Made by a program: the position numbers and the translations under genes | Notes under the pieces: generated by a model | The model's input: the letters and a program-made list of their open reading frames with translations, nothing else | Database searches by the model: none | Told to the model about the DNA's origin: nothing | Shown here: positions 24,070 to 33,232 of the stretch, piece by piece | Numbering within the stretch: position 1 is the first letter of the stretch | How the letters are laid out: every line of letters starts with the position of its first letter | Assembly: GCA_942492835.1 (NCBI GenBank) | Contig: OW818645.1 | Span: 2,294,001-2,358,000, forward strand | Origin: GWB2-37-7 sp942492835 | GTDB taxonomy: Bacteria > Bacillota > Clostridia > Lutisporales > Lutisporaceae | DNA length: 64,000 nucleotides | Direction: 5' to 3'

Positions 24070-25587
24070 ATGCAGAAAAACTTTGAAGAGACCCTTGAAG
24101 GCTTTAAGGAACTAATACATAAGATAAAATATTATAATGAAGCATTGGCAGTGATTTACTGGGATCTTAAGACAGGTGCTCCTAAGAATGGAGTATCGGG
24201 AAGAGCGAAGGTTATAGGAATGCTTTCTGCTGAAAGCTTTGCTCTATCAACATCCGAAGAGATGGAAAATTACCTAAAATATCTTTCGGAAAAAGAAAAC
24301 AACGATAAACTGGACAAGGTATGGAAGGGTGTTGTAGAGGATACCGAAAAGGAATTCAAAAGATTTAAGAAAATCCCTGCTGATATGTATAAGGAATATG
24401 TAATTCTTACTTCGGAAGCTGAATCAGTTTGGGAGGACGCAAAGAATGGAGATAATTTCCAAATGTTCAGCCCATATTTGGAGAAGATTGTAGATTTTAA
24501 TATCAAATTCATTGAGTTATGGGGCTACAAAGACAACAAGTACGATACATTACTTGATTATTATGAGCCAGGTATGACGGTTGCGAAGCTTGATAGAATA
24601 TTTGAACAGTTGAAAGAAAGAATAGTTCCTTTAGTTCAAAGGATTAAGGACTCAGGATATCAACCTGATGACTCAATGTTCTTCAAGCATTTTGATATTG
24701 CTAAGCAAGAAGAATTTAGTCTGATGATTTTAGAAAAGATGGGTTTCAATTTTGCATCAGGAAGATTGGATGAGAGTGAACATCCATTTACAACAGGCAT
24801 TGCACCTGGAGATGTCCGTATAACTTCTCACTATTATCCAAACAACTTTGTAAGTGCCCTTTTCAGCGCAATTCATGAGGGTGGACACGCATTGTATGAG
24901 CAGAATATGGGCAAAGAGCTGTATGAAACACCTCTATGTACAGGTGTATCTATGGGAATACATGAGTCACAGTCAAGATTCTGGGAAAATATAATAGGTA
25001 GAAGCTATAACTTCTGGAGCTGCTATTTTGAAGATCTTAAGAAGGTATTCCCAGAGGAGTTTAAGGGTGTAAGTTTAGAAAATCTCTATAAGGCTATGAA
25101 TAAGGTTGAGCCTTCTCTTATCAGAACAGAAGCTGATGAGGTTACATATAACCTTCATGTAATGATAAGATATGAAATAGAAAAGGCACTTATAAATAAA
25201 GAGATTATGGTTTCAGACCTTCCAAGAGTATGGAATGAGAAAATGAAGGAATACCTTGGCGTAGAGCCCACAAATGACAGAGATGGAGTTCTACAGGACG
25301 TTCACTGGGCAGGAGGAAGCTTTGGATACTTCTCATCCTATACCCTAGGTAATATATATAGCGCACAGTTTTACAATGCTATAAGAAAGCAGTTTAGCAA
25401 TTTTGATGAACTCATGAAGAATGGGGAGCTTATCAAGATAAATGAATGGCTAGAAGAGAATGTCCATAAGCATGGAAAGCTTCTGACACCAGCAGAAATA
25501 CTAAAGTCAGTGACAGGAGAGGAAATCAATCCGAGACATCTAATTGAATATCTAGAGAATAAATATAAAGAGGTATATAACCTTTAG
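24070..25587 (+). CDS. M32 family metallocarboxypeptidase
   Basis: 505-residue carboxypeptidase Taq-type (M32) zinc enzyme, which trims amino acids from peptide C-termini in the cytoplasm. The zinc motif is HEGGH (in SAIHEGGHALYEQ), with the family blocks DVRITSHYY, HESQSRFWEN and DVHWAGGSFGYFSSYTLG. No signal peptide. ATG 24070 is supported by GGAGGTG 7 bases upstream; an in-frame extension back to 23989 would run inside the DJ-1 gene. It ends at a strong terminator. It fits the amino-acid-fermenting lifestyle suggested by the arginine and histidine genes. Confidence 0.95.
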   Translation: MQKNFEETLEGFKELIHKIKYYNEALAVIYWDLKTGAPKNGVSGRAKVIGMLSAESFALSTSEEMENYLKYLSEKENNDKLDKVWKGVVEDTEKEFKRFKKIPADMYKEYVILTSEAESVWEDAKNGDNFQMFSPYLEKIVDFNIKFIELWGYKDNKYDTLLDYYEPGMTVAKLDRIFEQLKERIVPLVQRIKDSGYQPDDSMFFKHFDIAKQEEFSLMILEKMGFNFASGRLDESEHPFTTGIAPGDVRITSHYYPNNFVSALFSAIHEGGHALYEQNMGKELYETPLCTGVSMGIHESQSRFWENIIGRSYNFWSCYFEDLKKVFPEEFKGVSLENLYKAMNKVEPSLIRTEADEVTYNLHVMIRYEIEKALINKEIMVSDLPRVWNEKMKEYLGVEPTNDRDGVLQDVHWAGGSFGYFSSYTLGNIYSAQFYNAIRKQFSNFDELMKNGELIKINEWLEENVHKHGKLLTPAEILKSVTGEEINPRHLIEYLENKYKEVYNL

Positions 25588-25592
25588 TAATA

Positions 25593-25632
25593 AAAAGATG
25601 CCTGTCAAAATTATTGACAGGCATCTTTTTGC
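25593..25632 (+). terminator. Rho-independent terminator
   Basis: A perfect 16-bp stem (AAAAGATGCCTGTCAA with TTGACAGGCATCTTTT) and 5-base loop, ending in a T run, 6 bases after the carboxypeptidase stop. Confidence 0.93.
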
Positions 25633-25689
25633 AACTTTATTATATAATTATCGTTATATAAGCATATTTTTTATTATGGAGGTAATATC

Positions 25690-26499
25690 ATGGTAAGCAA
25701 TTTGTCACTAGCATTTATGACTGTTTCTTTAATAATTAGCATATTAATGCCAATTGCATTAATTGTCTATTTCTACAAAAGGGAAAAGATTAGCCTTATA
25801 GTGGTGCTAATAGGTGCAATAGTCTTTGTAGTATCTCAGCTACTTTTAAGAATGCCCTTGCTTTCATTTTTAAGCACCCAGACGTGGTATAGAGCTATGT
25901 CTTTAAACATAACATTCAGTGCTGTTTTCCTAGGTCTAACAGCCGGATTGTTTGAAGAAGTAGCAAGATATATTGCTATGAGGTATTTTATGAAGAATCG
26001 TTTAAGCTGGAAAAATGGTTTAGCCTTTGGTATAGGACATGGTGGTATTGAAGCAATTTTATTAATAGGAATGGGAATGCTAAGCAATATCATAATAAGC
26101 TTAATGATAAATTCAGGGACGTTTGAAGGGGTTATGAGTGTACAGCTTGCTCCTGAAGCTATAGAACACGCAAAATCCGCATTGGTGAACATGCCATCAT
26201 TAGATTTCTTAGCAGCAGGCTATGAAAGAATTATGACTATGATTATTCAGATTGCTTTATCTATCGTGGTACTTTATTCTGTAAAGCTTAAAAAGCCTGT
26301 TTATTTGATATATGCTATTTTACTTCATGGAATTATTGATGCACCTGTTGTTATACTGTTAAGCATGAAACTTAATACCTGGGTAATTGAGATCTATGTA
26401 ACTGCATGTGCAGCTTTGGGATTGATGTATATAATTAAGTCGTGGCGAGCTTCAAAAAGAGCAGAGCAGTTAGAAGAGCAATCTGTGGAGCTAAAGTAG
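25690..26499 (+). CDS. YhfC family intramembrane metalloprotease
   Basis: 269-residue membrane protein with about seven helices, of the YhfC type that is distantly related to CAAX-prenyl protease/CPBP membrane proteases. Candidate active-site residues are the paired Glu in GLFEEVARYIAMR (EExxxR), the His in FGIGHGGIEA and the His/Asp in LLHGIIDAP, arranged as expected across separate helices. Substrates are unknown. GGAGGTAATATC precedes the ATG. The gene converges with the YkvI-type gene 10 bases away, and I see no clear terminator between the two. Confidence 0.85.
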   Translation: MVSNLSLAFMTVSLIISILMPIALIVYFYKREKISLIVVLIGAIVFVVSQLLLRMPLLSFLSTQTWYRAMSLNITFSAVFLGLTAGLFEEVARYIAMRYFMKNRLSWKNGLAFGIGHGGIEAILLIGMGMLSNIIISLMINSGTFEGVMSVQLAPEAIEHAKSALVNMPSLDFLAAGYERIMTMIIQIALSIVVLYSVKLKKPVYLIYAILLHGIIDAPVVILLSMKLNTWVIEIYVTACAALGLMYIIKSWRASKRAEQLEEQSVELK

Positions 26500-26509
26500 C
26501 TAAGATTGC

Positions 26510-27568
26510 TTATTTATAAAGCATGACTTGTACATAACGTATAAGTATAAAGCCTATAAGGAACATTGACAATGCACCAAAGAGTGGATAGAAGAAGGAA
26601 ATAAGACTTTTAAAATTAAAAAGTGACAGTGGTATACACGCAATAATTATAAACAGGCTGGAAAACTTGTAAGTTGTCGGCCTGTTTTTTGCTATTCTAT
26701 TGGCAAGACTGAACACATTAGCGAGGGCTGTAGTACAGATTTCACACCATATACATAGCAAAACGGCATATTTTATATATGTACCATGCAAACCTGCTAT
26801 GTACAATATAGGAATAGATAATTTCGATATAGCAGGCATATATAGAATAAGACATGTATTTAAAGCTATAGAAAGCATCATTAAGCCTATACCACCTATA
26901 AACGCCCCTCGCTTTAGAGTCTTTAGATTGCCTATATCCTGAGAAAAAGCAGTAAGTACTCCCACAGCCAGCACAAGATTGTAGGAGCAATAAAATATAA
27001 ATGCGAATATTGGTTTTAGAATATCTCCACTATAAATTGAGTTCAGCTTAGAAGGAAGAATATTAATGTTGTTTGAATACATGGTTTTAAGTAGTACGAA
27101 TAGTATAACAGTAATCAATACAGGTACAACAACAGAATTTACTTTCAGTATACCTTTTACAGATTTTAACACTATTAAAAGAGTTAATAGAGCTATTATA
27201 GATACTCCTATAGCTCTATTGATTCCTAGACTTTCTTCAAAAATTGCGCCGCTGCCTGCAAACATAATAGATGCGCCGAAAAATAGAAACATACTTATGA
27301 TACAGTCATATACGAGACTTAATCTAGGACCACATACCTTTATAATAAAGGAATTATAATCGTATACTTTATAATGTCTGGAAAGATAGAATATACAATA
27401 ACCGCATATAAAAAACATAGTACCTGTTAAGCATGCCATTAAAAGACCTATGGTTCCGTATTGTGTAAAAAACTGCATTATTTCTTGACCAGAAGCAAAG
27501 CCTGCCCCTATTACAGTGCCTATATAGGCTGCTCCTACCTGCCAGCTAAGATTTTTACTCTCACTCAT
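26510..27568 (-). CDS. YkvI-type membrane transporter (APC superfamily-like)
   Basis: 352-residue polytopic membrane protein with about ten helices. The N-terminal WQVGAAYIGTVIGAGFASGQEIMQF motif, with an unwound-helix GAGFASGQE, is the hallmark of the YkvI family in the amino acid-polyamine-cation superfamily. The substrate is not known. ATG 27568 is chosen because AAGGAGAAG precedes it; the longer frame to 27664 runs over the terminator of the upstream gene. It faces the YhfC-type gene tail to tail. Confidence 0.85.
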   Translation of the reverse strand: MSESKNLSWQVGAAYIGTVIGAGFASGQEIMQFFTQYGTIGLLMACLTGTMFFICGYCIFYLSRHYKVYDYNSFIIKVCGPRLSLVYDCIISMFLFFGASIMFAGSGAIFEESLGINRAIGVSIIALLTLLIVLKSVKGILKVNSVVVPVLITVILFVLLKTMYSNNINILPSKLNSIYSGDILKPIFAFIFYCSYNLVLAVGVLTAFSQDIGNLKTLKRGAFIGGIGLMMLSIALNTCLILYMPAISKLSIPILYIAGLHGTYIKYAVLLCIWCEICTTALANVFSLANRIAKNRPTTYKFSSLFIIIACIPLSLFNFKSLISFFYPLFGALSMFLIGFILIRYVQVMLYK

Positions 27569-27635
27569 ACTGCACTTCTCCTTAATAATCAATATATTGA
27601 TATATATTAAACTACTAAGAAGATTATGAAAAACT

Positions 27636-27661
27636 AAAAAAGCCACACTAAGTGTGACTTT
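27636..27661 (-). terminator. Terminator of the GGDEF-EAL gene
   Basis: On the minus strand AAAGTCACACT pairs with AGTGTGGCTTT (one U-G pair) and is followed by a T run, 40 bases after the stop. The wobble pair works only in the minus-strand RNA, which fixes the direction. Confidence 0.8.
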
Positions 27662-27702
27662 CATTATCTATGTGTATAGGGCTATTTACAAATATAAAAT
27701 GT

Positions 27703-29292
27703 TCAGTTTGATATATCTATATTATGCATATGTTTTTTCAGATCATCTACAGAAAGCGGCTTACTTATAAGATAGCCCTGTATCTCATCACATCCAAGCT
27801 CATTTAAAGTTGTAAGCTGCTCTTGGTTTTCTACACCTTCGGCAATGACCTTCAGCTTAAGTGCATGCGCGATCTCAATTATTGCTTTTACGATGGAGCA
27901 TGTGTCCTTATCTTCAATGATATCAGCAATAAAGGACTTATCTATCTTAAGATAATTTATAGGGAAGTTCTTGAGATAATTAAATGAGGAATAGCCGGTT
28001 CCAAAATCATCAATAGAAATAGTTACACCCATATCAATCAGCTTAGTCAATATATTTTGTGCGAAGCTTATATTTTCAATAGCAGCTGTTTCAGTAATTT
28101 CCAGCTCAAGCATACTAGGCGATATACCTGTCTCCTTCAAAACCATTGATACTGTTTCCAAAAGATGTTGATCCTTAAACTGCCATGCTGATAGATTTAC
28201 TGCCAGCCTCATATCATTTATGCCCTCTTCTGACCAAACTTTTAATTGGGAGCATGCAGTAAGAAGCACCCACTCATCTATATATTTCATAATTCCAGTT
28301 TCTTCTGCTATAGGGATAAAATCTATGGGGAAAAGCAAACCTCTTGTTGGATGGTTCCATCTGATAAGTGCTTCTATGCCTACTACATGATTAGTCTTAC
28401 CATCGATCTTTGGCTGATAATGAAGTATAAACTCTTTGCGCTTTAATGCCTGACACAACTCAGTATGAAGGTCGAGTTTTTGACAGTGGTGTTCTGATAC
28501 TTCTGTGGAGAAAATCCTGTAGCTGCCTCTTCTAGTGTTTTTCACCATATTAACTGAAACAGCTGCGTTACTAATAATTTCATTGGAGTTTTTGTCTCTA
28601 TCAGGAAGATATGCAATTCCGACACTGATACTAACATAAATTTCATGTTCAGATATTACAATAGGCTCTTTTAGCAACTCAAAAATCTTTTCTGCTGTGG
28701 CTTCAATAGCATCAGGGCTAGATATTTCCATCAATAAGGCAAACTCATCACTATCCATTCTAGCCAGATAACAGGTTTTTGAGAACGCCGATTTAAGTCT
28801 TTCGGAGCATTCCTTTAATACTGAATCTCCCACCTTGTAACCTAAGCTATTATTTATGTTTCTGAAAAAATCTAGGTTAATAAGCATAAGAGCATATTTT
28901 TCATTTGGCTCTGTTTTATTTAAAAGGATACTATTTAAGTAATCAATAAAATGTTCTCTATTGGGTAAGCAAGTAAGCATGTCCATGTTTATTTCAGCAT
29001 TTTGAGTAGAATTTACATGCATGTTCTGTACAATATCAGGAATATCAACAGTCTTTTTCGTTTTGATTTTTTTTCTTAGGCTTCGGGTGAGTATAAAATA
29101 GTATATAAGCACTGCTGTTAACACACCAATAACACAAAACAAAAATATAGTCGAAGAATTAATGCTGAGTACCTCCATCTTACCATTTGAAGCAGCATAG
29201 GTATTTTGAGGCATAAAAAAGACCATTATTAATAGTGTAAGAGCCAGAAATTGTTTGATTAAGGGTTTGCTAATCAAATAGTGCCTTAACAT
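27703..29292 (-). CDS. Membrane GGDEF-EAL protein, probable cyclic-di-GMP phosphodiesterase
   Basis: About 529-residue protein with two N-terminal hydrophobic helices (near 10-30 and 45-66), then a GGDEF domain and an EAL domain. The GGDEF motif is degenerate (ARMDSDEF in place of GGDEF), so cyclase activity is unlikely. The EAL domain keeps the catalytic set: GIEALIRW, VNLSAWQF, LEITETA, SIDDFGTGYSS, LKIDKSF, AEGVEN and EIQGYL. It should therefore degrade cyclic-di-GMP at the membrane. AAGGTGAT precedes the ATG at 29292, better than the ATG at 29310, which has no site. The 270-base upstream gap is shared with manC and contains a TTTGTCGAA (minus strand) resembling a Spo0A box. Confidence 0.92.
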   Translation of the reverse strand: MLRHYLISKPLIKQFLALTLLIMVFFMPQNTYAASNGKMEVLSINSSTIFLFCVIGVLTAVLIYYFILTRSLRKKIKTKKTVDIPDIVQNMHVNSTQNAEINMDMLTCLPNREHFIDYLNSILLNKTEPNEKYALMLINLDFFRNINNSLGYKVGDSVLKECSERLKSAFSKTCYLARMDSDEFALLMEISSPDAIEATAEKIFELLKEPIVISEHEIYVSISVGIAYLPDRDKNSNEIISNAAVSVNMVKNTRRGSYRIFSTEVSEHHCQKLDLHTELCQALKRKEFILHYQPKIDGKTNHVVGIEALIRWNHPTRGLLFPIDFIPIAEETGIMKYIDEWVLLTACSQLKVWSEEGINDMRLAVNLSAWQFKDQHLLETVSMVLKETGISPSMLELEITETAAIENISFAQNILTKLIDMGVTISIDDFGTGYSSFNYLKNFPINYLKIDKSFIADIIEDKDTCSIVKAIIEIAHALKLKVIAEGVENQEQLTTLNELGCDEIQGYLISKPLSVDDLKKHMHNIDISN

Positions 29293-29566
29293 AAAAATCA
29301 CCTTTTTCATTATAATTAGGTTTTGGAAAAAATGTGGAATTTGATGAATGGAATATTAGTCTATTTAAATATATATATTTAAATTATTTATAATACTATT
29401 CAATTATGACTATTTCTACATAATAATAGTAAATCCTGCAAAAATTCTATTTAATATACAATAATATCTTAAAATAAGTCAAAATTCGACAAATAAATAC
29501 ATTCACCAAAACCTGTCAGCTGCATAGTATGATAATATATTTATTTTCAGCAAGGCGGGTGTAAGC

Positions 29567-30643
29567 ATGAACTATGCAGTAATCATGTGTGGGGGCTCGG
29601 GAAGCCGCTTTTGGCCCAAAAGCCGTAAAAATTTTCCCAAGCAGTTCCTTCAGACGGTAGGTAATGGAACAATGATTCAACTGACTGTAGATAGGATAAA
29701 TAAATTTATACCATTAGATAACATATATATGGTTACAAATAAAAGCCATGTGCAAAATATAAATGATCAGCTTCCTGAAATAGACATGAAGAATATATTG
29801 ATAGAACCAATGATAAAAGAGACTGCAGCTTGTATTGGATATTCGGCAGTAAAGCTTTTGAAGCAGGATAAGGATGCAGTTATGATTGTATTGCCGTCAG
29901 ACCACTATATTCAAGATGAAGCAGCATTTATAGGGACTATAAAGCAAGGCTTAGACGTTGTTCAAAATAAGAACTGTCTTGTGACTATGGGTATAAAACC
30001 TACAAGGTCTGAAACAGCTTATGGATATATAGAGACAGGCAAGAAGCTTGAGGGCGAGACTGAGGTGCCTATATATAAGGTGAAAAGGTTTACAGAAAAG
30101 CCAAACAAGGAGAAGGCACAAGAATTTATAGACAAGGGTACTTATCTGTGGAATAGTGGCATGTTCATATGGAAGGCGTCTGTGCTTTTGGAGCAATATA
30201 AGGAGTTTCTTCCTGATATGTATGAATGCCTTATGAATATCAGTGAGGCAGTAGGCACTGACAGAGAAGCTGAAGTTGTTCTACAAGAATATATGGAGAT
30301 AGATGGAATTTCAATAGATTATGGAATTATGGAAAAGTCAAATGATGTTTATGTAATGGAGACCAATTTTAAATGGGATGACATAGGCTGTTGGACAGCG
30401 CTAGATAGATATCTTCCAAGGGATAATGAAGGCAACTCGATAAAGGGTAAGGTTAAAGCCCTTGATTCTCAGAATTGTATATTATATGGTGATAAAAGAC
30501 TTATTGCTGCTGTAGGGGTAAAAGATTTGATTGTTGTTGAGACAGATGATGTTATATTAGTATGTCAGAGGGACAGGGATCAAGATTTGAAAGCTCTGCT
30601 AAAGAGCTTAGGAAGTATTGATGAATATGAAAAATATATTTAA
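29567..30643 (+). CDS. manC: Mannose-1-phosphate guanylyltransferase
   Basis: 358-residue nucleotidyltransferase that makes GDP-mannose from GTP and mannose-1-phosphate. The signature CGGSGSRFWPKSRKNFPKQF opens the chain, the sugar-binding FTEKPNKEKA is at about residue 165, and VMETNFKWDDIGCW is present. It lacks the C-terminal isomerase domain of bifunctional enzymes. A good AGGCGGGTG precedes the ATG. Its neighbours (glycosyltransferase and four CotS genes) suggest that GDP-mannose is used for spore-coat or surface glycosylation. A shared terminator separates it from the converging glycosyltransferase gene. Confidence 0.93.
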   Translation: MNYAVIMCGGSGSRFWPKSRKNFPKQFLQTVGNGTMIQLTVDRINKFIPLDNIYMVTNKSHVQNINDQLPEIDMKNILIEPMIKETAACIGYSAVKLLKQDKDAVMIVLPSDHYIQDEAAFIGTIKQGLDVVQNKNCLVTMGIKPTRSETAYGYIETGKKLEGETEVPIYKVKRFTEKPNKEKAQEFIDKGTYLWNSGMFIWKASVLLEQYKEFLPDMYECLMNISEAVGTDREAEVVLQEYMEIDGISIDYGIMEKSNDVYVMETNFKWDDIGCWTALDRYLPRDNEGNSIKGKVKALDSQNCILYGDKRLIAAVGVKDLIVVETDDVILVCQRDRDQDLKALLKSLGSIDEYEKYI

Positions 30644-30677
30644 AAAGAATGAGGAATAAGCTCCTCATTCTTTTTTG
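30642..30677. terminator. Bidirectional terminator between manC and the glycosyltransferase gene
   Basis: A 14-bp stem AAAAAGAATGAGGA/TCCTCATTCTTTTT with A-rich and T-rich arms works in both directions between two converging genes. Confidence 0.88.
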
Positions 30678-31793
30678 TTACTGTAATTCTTCATAAACTT
30701 TAATCGTCTCTATAGCAGTCTTCTTCCACGAAAAGCTATAAGCCCTTCTAAGTCCCTTCTCAATCAAGGTATTTCTTAGATTCATATCTGTCAGCACATT
30801 ATATATACTTTCTGTTAGCGCATCAATATTGTTAGGATCTAAGGTAATAGCTGCATCCTGTACAATCTCAGGTATTGAGGTTACATTGCTGGTAATGGTT
30901 GGTGTGCCGCAGGTCATTGCCTCAAGTGGCGGCAGCCCAAAACCTTCATAGAAGGAAGGATAAACAAAAACAGAGGCACAATTATAGAAATAGGGTAGAT
31001 GCTCATAAGGTACATAGCCTGCAAAAACAGTCCTATCAGTAAGCCCCAGTGCTTCAATCTTCTTCCTAAGCTCATAATGATTATCTTTAGAAGCTCCGAG
31101 CAACATAAGGTCATAATGTCCAGGAAGTTCCTTGTATATTCTATGAAAGGCTTCTATAAGTCCATCTACATTCTTTCTAGGGCTAAAGCCTCCAAGATAA
31201 AGTATATAATCTCCAGTGTAATTATACTTATCTTTTAAAAACTGCCATGCCTTATCTTTATCAATCAGCTTAAAGCCACTGTCAGCAGCTAGATGTGTAA
31301 CCTTTATCTTATCAGCAGGAGTGTTGAAAAATCTAATTATATCCTGCTTTGAATACTCTGATACAGTTATTATTCTGTCAGCCTCATTAAGTATTAGGGG
31401 CATTTGCTCCACAAATCTATCCAGATAACTTTTACCACAGGTCTCAGGCATAGTATAGGGTATAAGATCATGAACTGTAACAACATAAGGACAGTTCTTT
31501 TCCTTTGGTAAGCCTAAACCATTCTGAGGTAGATGGAAAACATTGAAGCTGCGACGGGAGACTAAGGAGGGAAGGTAGCTTTCATCCCAAAATTTCTTAT
31601 TTTTTTCTCCAAATAGAGTAACCTCTACATTTGCCTTATTTGACATAAAATCATAGCCTTCATTAGGCCAGAAGAAAGTATATAAGTTCTTGTTGTCTAT
31701 TGACATAATATTTTCCATAAGTCTTGCTGTATAAGTACCTATGCCCGTTCCAGCATAGAGCTTGGCTCCTCTTGTATCTATGCAGATATTCAT
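30678..31793 (-). CDS. Glycosyltransferase family 4 (GT-B)
   Basis: 371-residue GT-B enzyme resembling mannosyltransferases of the RfaG/WbaZ kind. The N-terminal half has ICIDTRGAKLYAGTGIGTYT, which positions the acceptor. The C-terminal half has YLGGFSPRKNVDGLI and the donor-binding E-x7-E motif in YEGFGLPPLEAMTCGTPTI. ATG 31793 follows GGGAGTG; an in-frame TTG 15 bases upstream is less likely. It probably uses a nucleotide sugar, perhaps the GDP-mannose made by the neighbouring ManC, but donor and acceptor are not proven. Confidence 0.9.
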   Translation of the reverse strand: MNICIDTRGAKLYAGTGIGTYTARLMENIMSIDNKNLYTFFWPNEGYDFMSNKANVEVTLFGEKNKKFWDESYLPSLVSRRSFNVFHLPQNGLGLPKEKNCPYVVTVHDLIPYTMPETCGKSYLDRFVEQMPLILNEADRIITVSEYSKQDIIRFFNTPADKIKVTHLAADSGFKLIDKDKAWQFLKDKYNYTGDYILYLGGFSPRKNVDGLIEAFHRIYKELPGHYDLMLLGASKDNHYELRKKIEALGLTDRTVFAGYVPYEHLPYFYNCASVFVYPSFYEGFGLPPLEAMTCGTPTITSNVTSIPEIVQDAAITLDPNNIDALTESIYNVLTDMNLRNTLIEKGLRRAYSFSWKKTAIETIKVYEELQ

Positions 31794-31969
31794 AATGCAC
31801 ACTCCCAAGGCTTGAATAATTTCATATTACTTTTAGTATATGATTGGAAATTTATAAGGTGACAATTATATATAAAATAACTATGCTCTTAAATAACACA
31901 AAATCTGCCCTCATACATATAATGATTATTATAATGACTTCTTGAATACATATAGATGGGGGGATTTTA

Positions 31970-32956
31970 ATGGATTTAAAAGCTATTGAGGAAAGCTATG
32001 GATTTAAAATTCTAAGCATTGAACAAACAAAAAATATATATAGAGCAGAAACAGATAAAGGATCAAAATGCATAAAGCGAGCACATCTTAGTCCCTCATA
32101 TTTTCTGTTCATGTATTCTGCTATAAAGCACCTGAAAGATAATGGCTTTGAAGGTGTAATACCCTATGATACATGTATAGATGGAAGCATATGTGTTGAA
32201 GATGGCAAATATATTTATTATGTAACTAACTGGGTGGAAAGTAGAGAGTGCAAGTACAAGTACAAAGAAGATTTGAGAGATGTTATAAAGACAGCAGCAG
32301 ATTTTCACAAGGCTACCATAGGTTATAGTATTCCTGAAGGTGCAAAGCCAAGAATTTTATATAATAAATGGACTACTAAGTTTAACAAGAAGTGTATAGA
32401 GCTGTTGGAGTTTAGCAAGGCGATAGAGGAAAAGGAATACATGGATGAGTTTGACGAGCTGTTTGCTAAGTACCTTACCTATTACTGGAATCAAGGCAGG
32501 GAGAGTATTCAGCTTCTAAATCAAAGCGCATATAGCAAGATTTCCGAAGCAAGCAGACAGCTTGGAGAGTTTTGCCACCATGATATGGCTAATCATAATT
32601 TTATAAGGACTCCTGAGGATAAGATATACATGATAGATTTTGACTATTGTATATTAGATACTAGATTACATGACGTTGCCAGCCTGGTAATAAGAAACAT
32701 GAGACATGGAGTTTGGGATATAAGCAAGGCGAGCTATATATTAGAGGAATATTGCAAGTATTATACCTTGTCAAATGAGGATTTGGGAGTAATAAAGTCA
32801 TTTATGGTTTACCCTCAGGACTTTTGGCAGGTAGGTTTGCAATACTATGTAGAGAAGCAGCCGTGGATAATGGATTACTTTATTTTGAGGCTAAACAGGG
32901 TTATTGAGGATAAAGAAATGAGACAGAAATTCCTAGATGAATTTTTGAGGTTATAA
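31970..32956 (+). CDS. CotS-family spore coat protein (kinase-like), copy 1
   Basis: 328-residue member of the CotS/YutH family, aminoglycoside-phosphotransferase-like proteins found in the spore coat. The lysine-bearing N-lobe (CIKRAHLSP) and the hinge are recognisable. The catalytic loop CHHDMANHN and the metal site MIDFDY are intact, so this copy could bind ATP and phosphorylate something. GGGGGG before the ATG serves as the ribosome site. It is the first of four paralogues in the same direction, close to manC and a glycosyltransferase, as is usual for clostridial coat clusters. Expression late in sporulation is inferred, not seen. Confidence 0.9.
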   Translation: MDLKAIEESYGFKILSIEQTKNIYRAETDKGSKCIKRAHLSPSYFLFMYSAIKHLKDNGFEGVIPYDTCIDGSICVEDGKYIYYVTNWVESRECKYKYKEDLRDVIKTAADFHKATIGYSIPEGAKPRILYNKWTTKFNKKCIELLEFSKAIEEKEYMDEFDELFAKYLTYYWNQGRESIQLLNQSAYSKISEASRQLGEFCHHDMANHNFIRTPEDKIYMIDFDYCILDTRLHDVASLVIRNMRHGVWDISKASYILEEYCKYYTLSNEDLGVIKSFMVYPQDFWQVGLQYYVEKQPWIMDYFILRLNRVIEDKEMRQKFLDEFLRL

Positions 32957-32978
32957 ATTAAAGGTAAGGGGTGAGCTT

Positions 32979-33197
32979 ATGGGTGATAATTTTGATGATA
33001 GAAAAGAAGACTTAAATAATAGATTTTTATCAACAGAGGAAAAGGTTGATCAGCTTGAAAAATATATAGAACAAATGAAGGATGATATAAAACAGCTAAA
33101 AAAAATAAGCAAGCACAAAGAAAAAATAGAGAAGCTGGAGCATGAGAAGAAAAAGATAATAAGCAAGAACCTCAAGAACCATAGAAAACGTCATTAA
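32979..33197 (+). CDS. Small coiled-coil protein in the cotS cluster
   Basis: 72-residue, highly charged protein (Lys/Glu-rich), with heptad-like spacing of Leu/Ile from about residue 15 to 62 (EEKVDQLEKYIEQMKDDI), predicting one long coiled coil, and a basic tail ending NHRKRH. GGGGTGA lies 7 bases before the ATG, and the gene fits exactly between cotS copies 1 and 2 with gaps of 22 and 35 bases. I do not recognise the family. Its place suggests a coat or coat-assembly component, perhaps a dimerising linker. Confidence 0.7.
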   Translation: MGDNFDDRKEDLNNRFLSTEEKVDQLEKYIEQMKDDIKQLKKISKHKEKIEKLEHEKKKIISKNLKNHRKRH

Positions 33198-33232
33198 GCC
33201 TTTGTTACAAAGCGGTTGAAAGGGATGATAGT

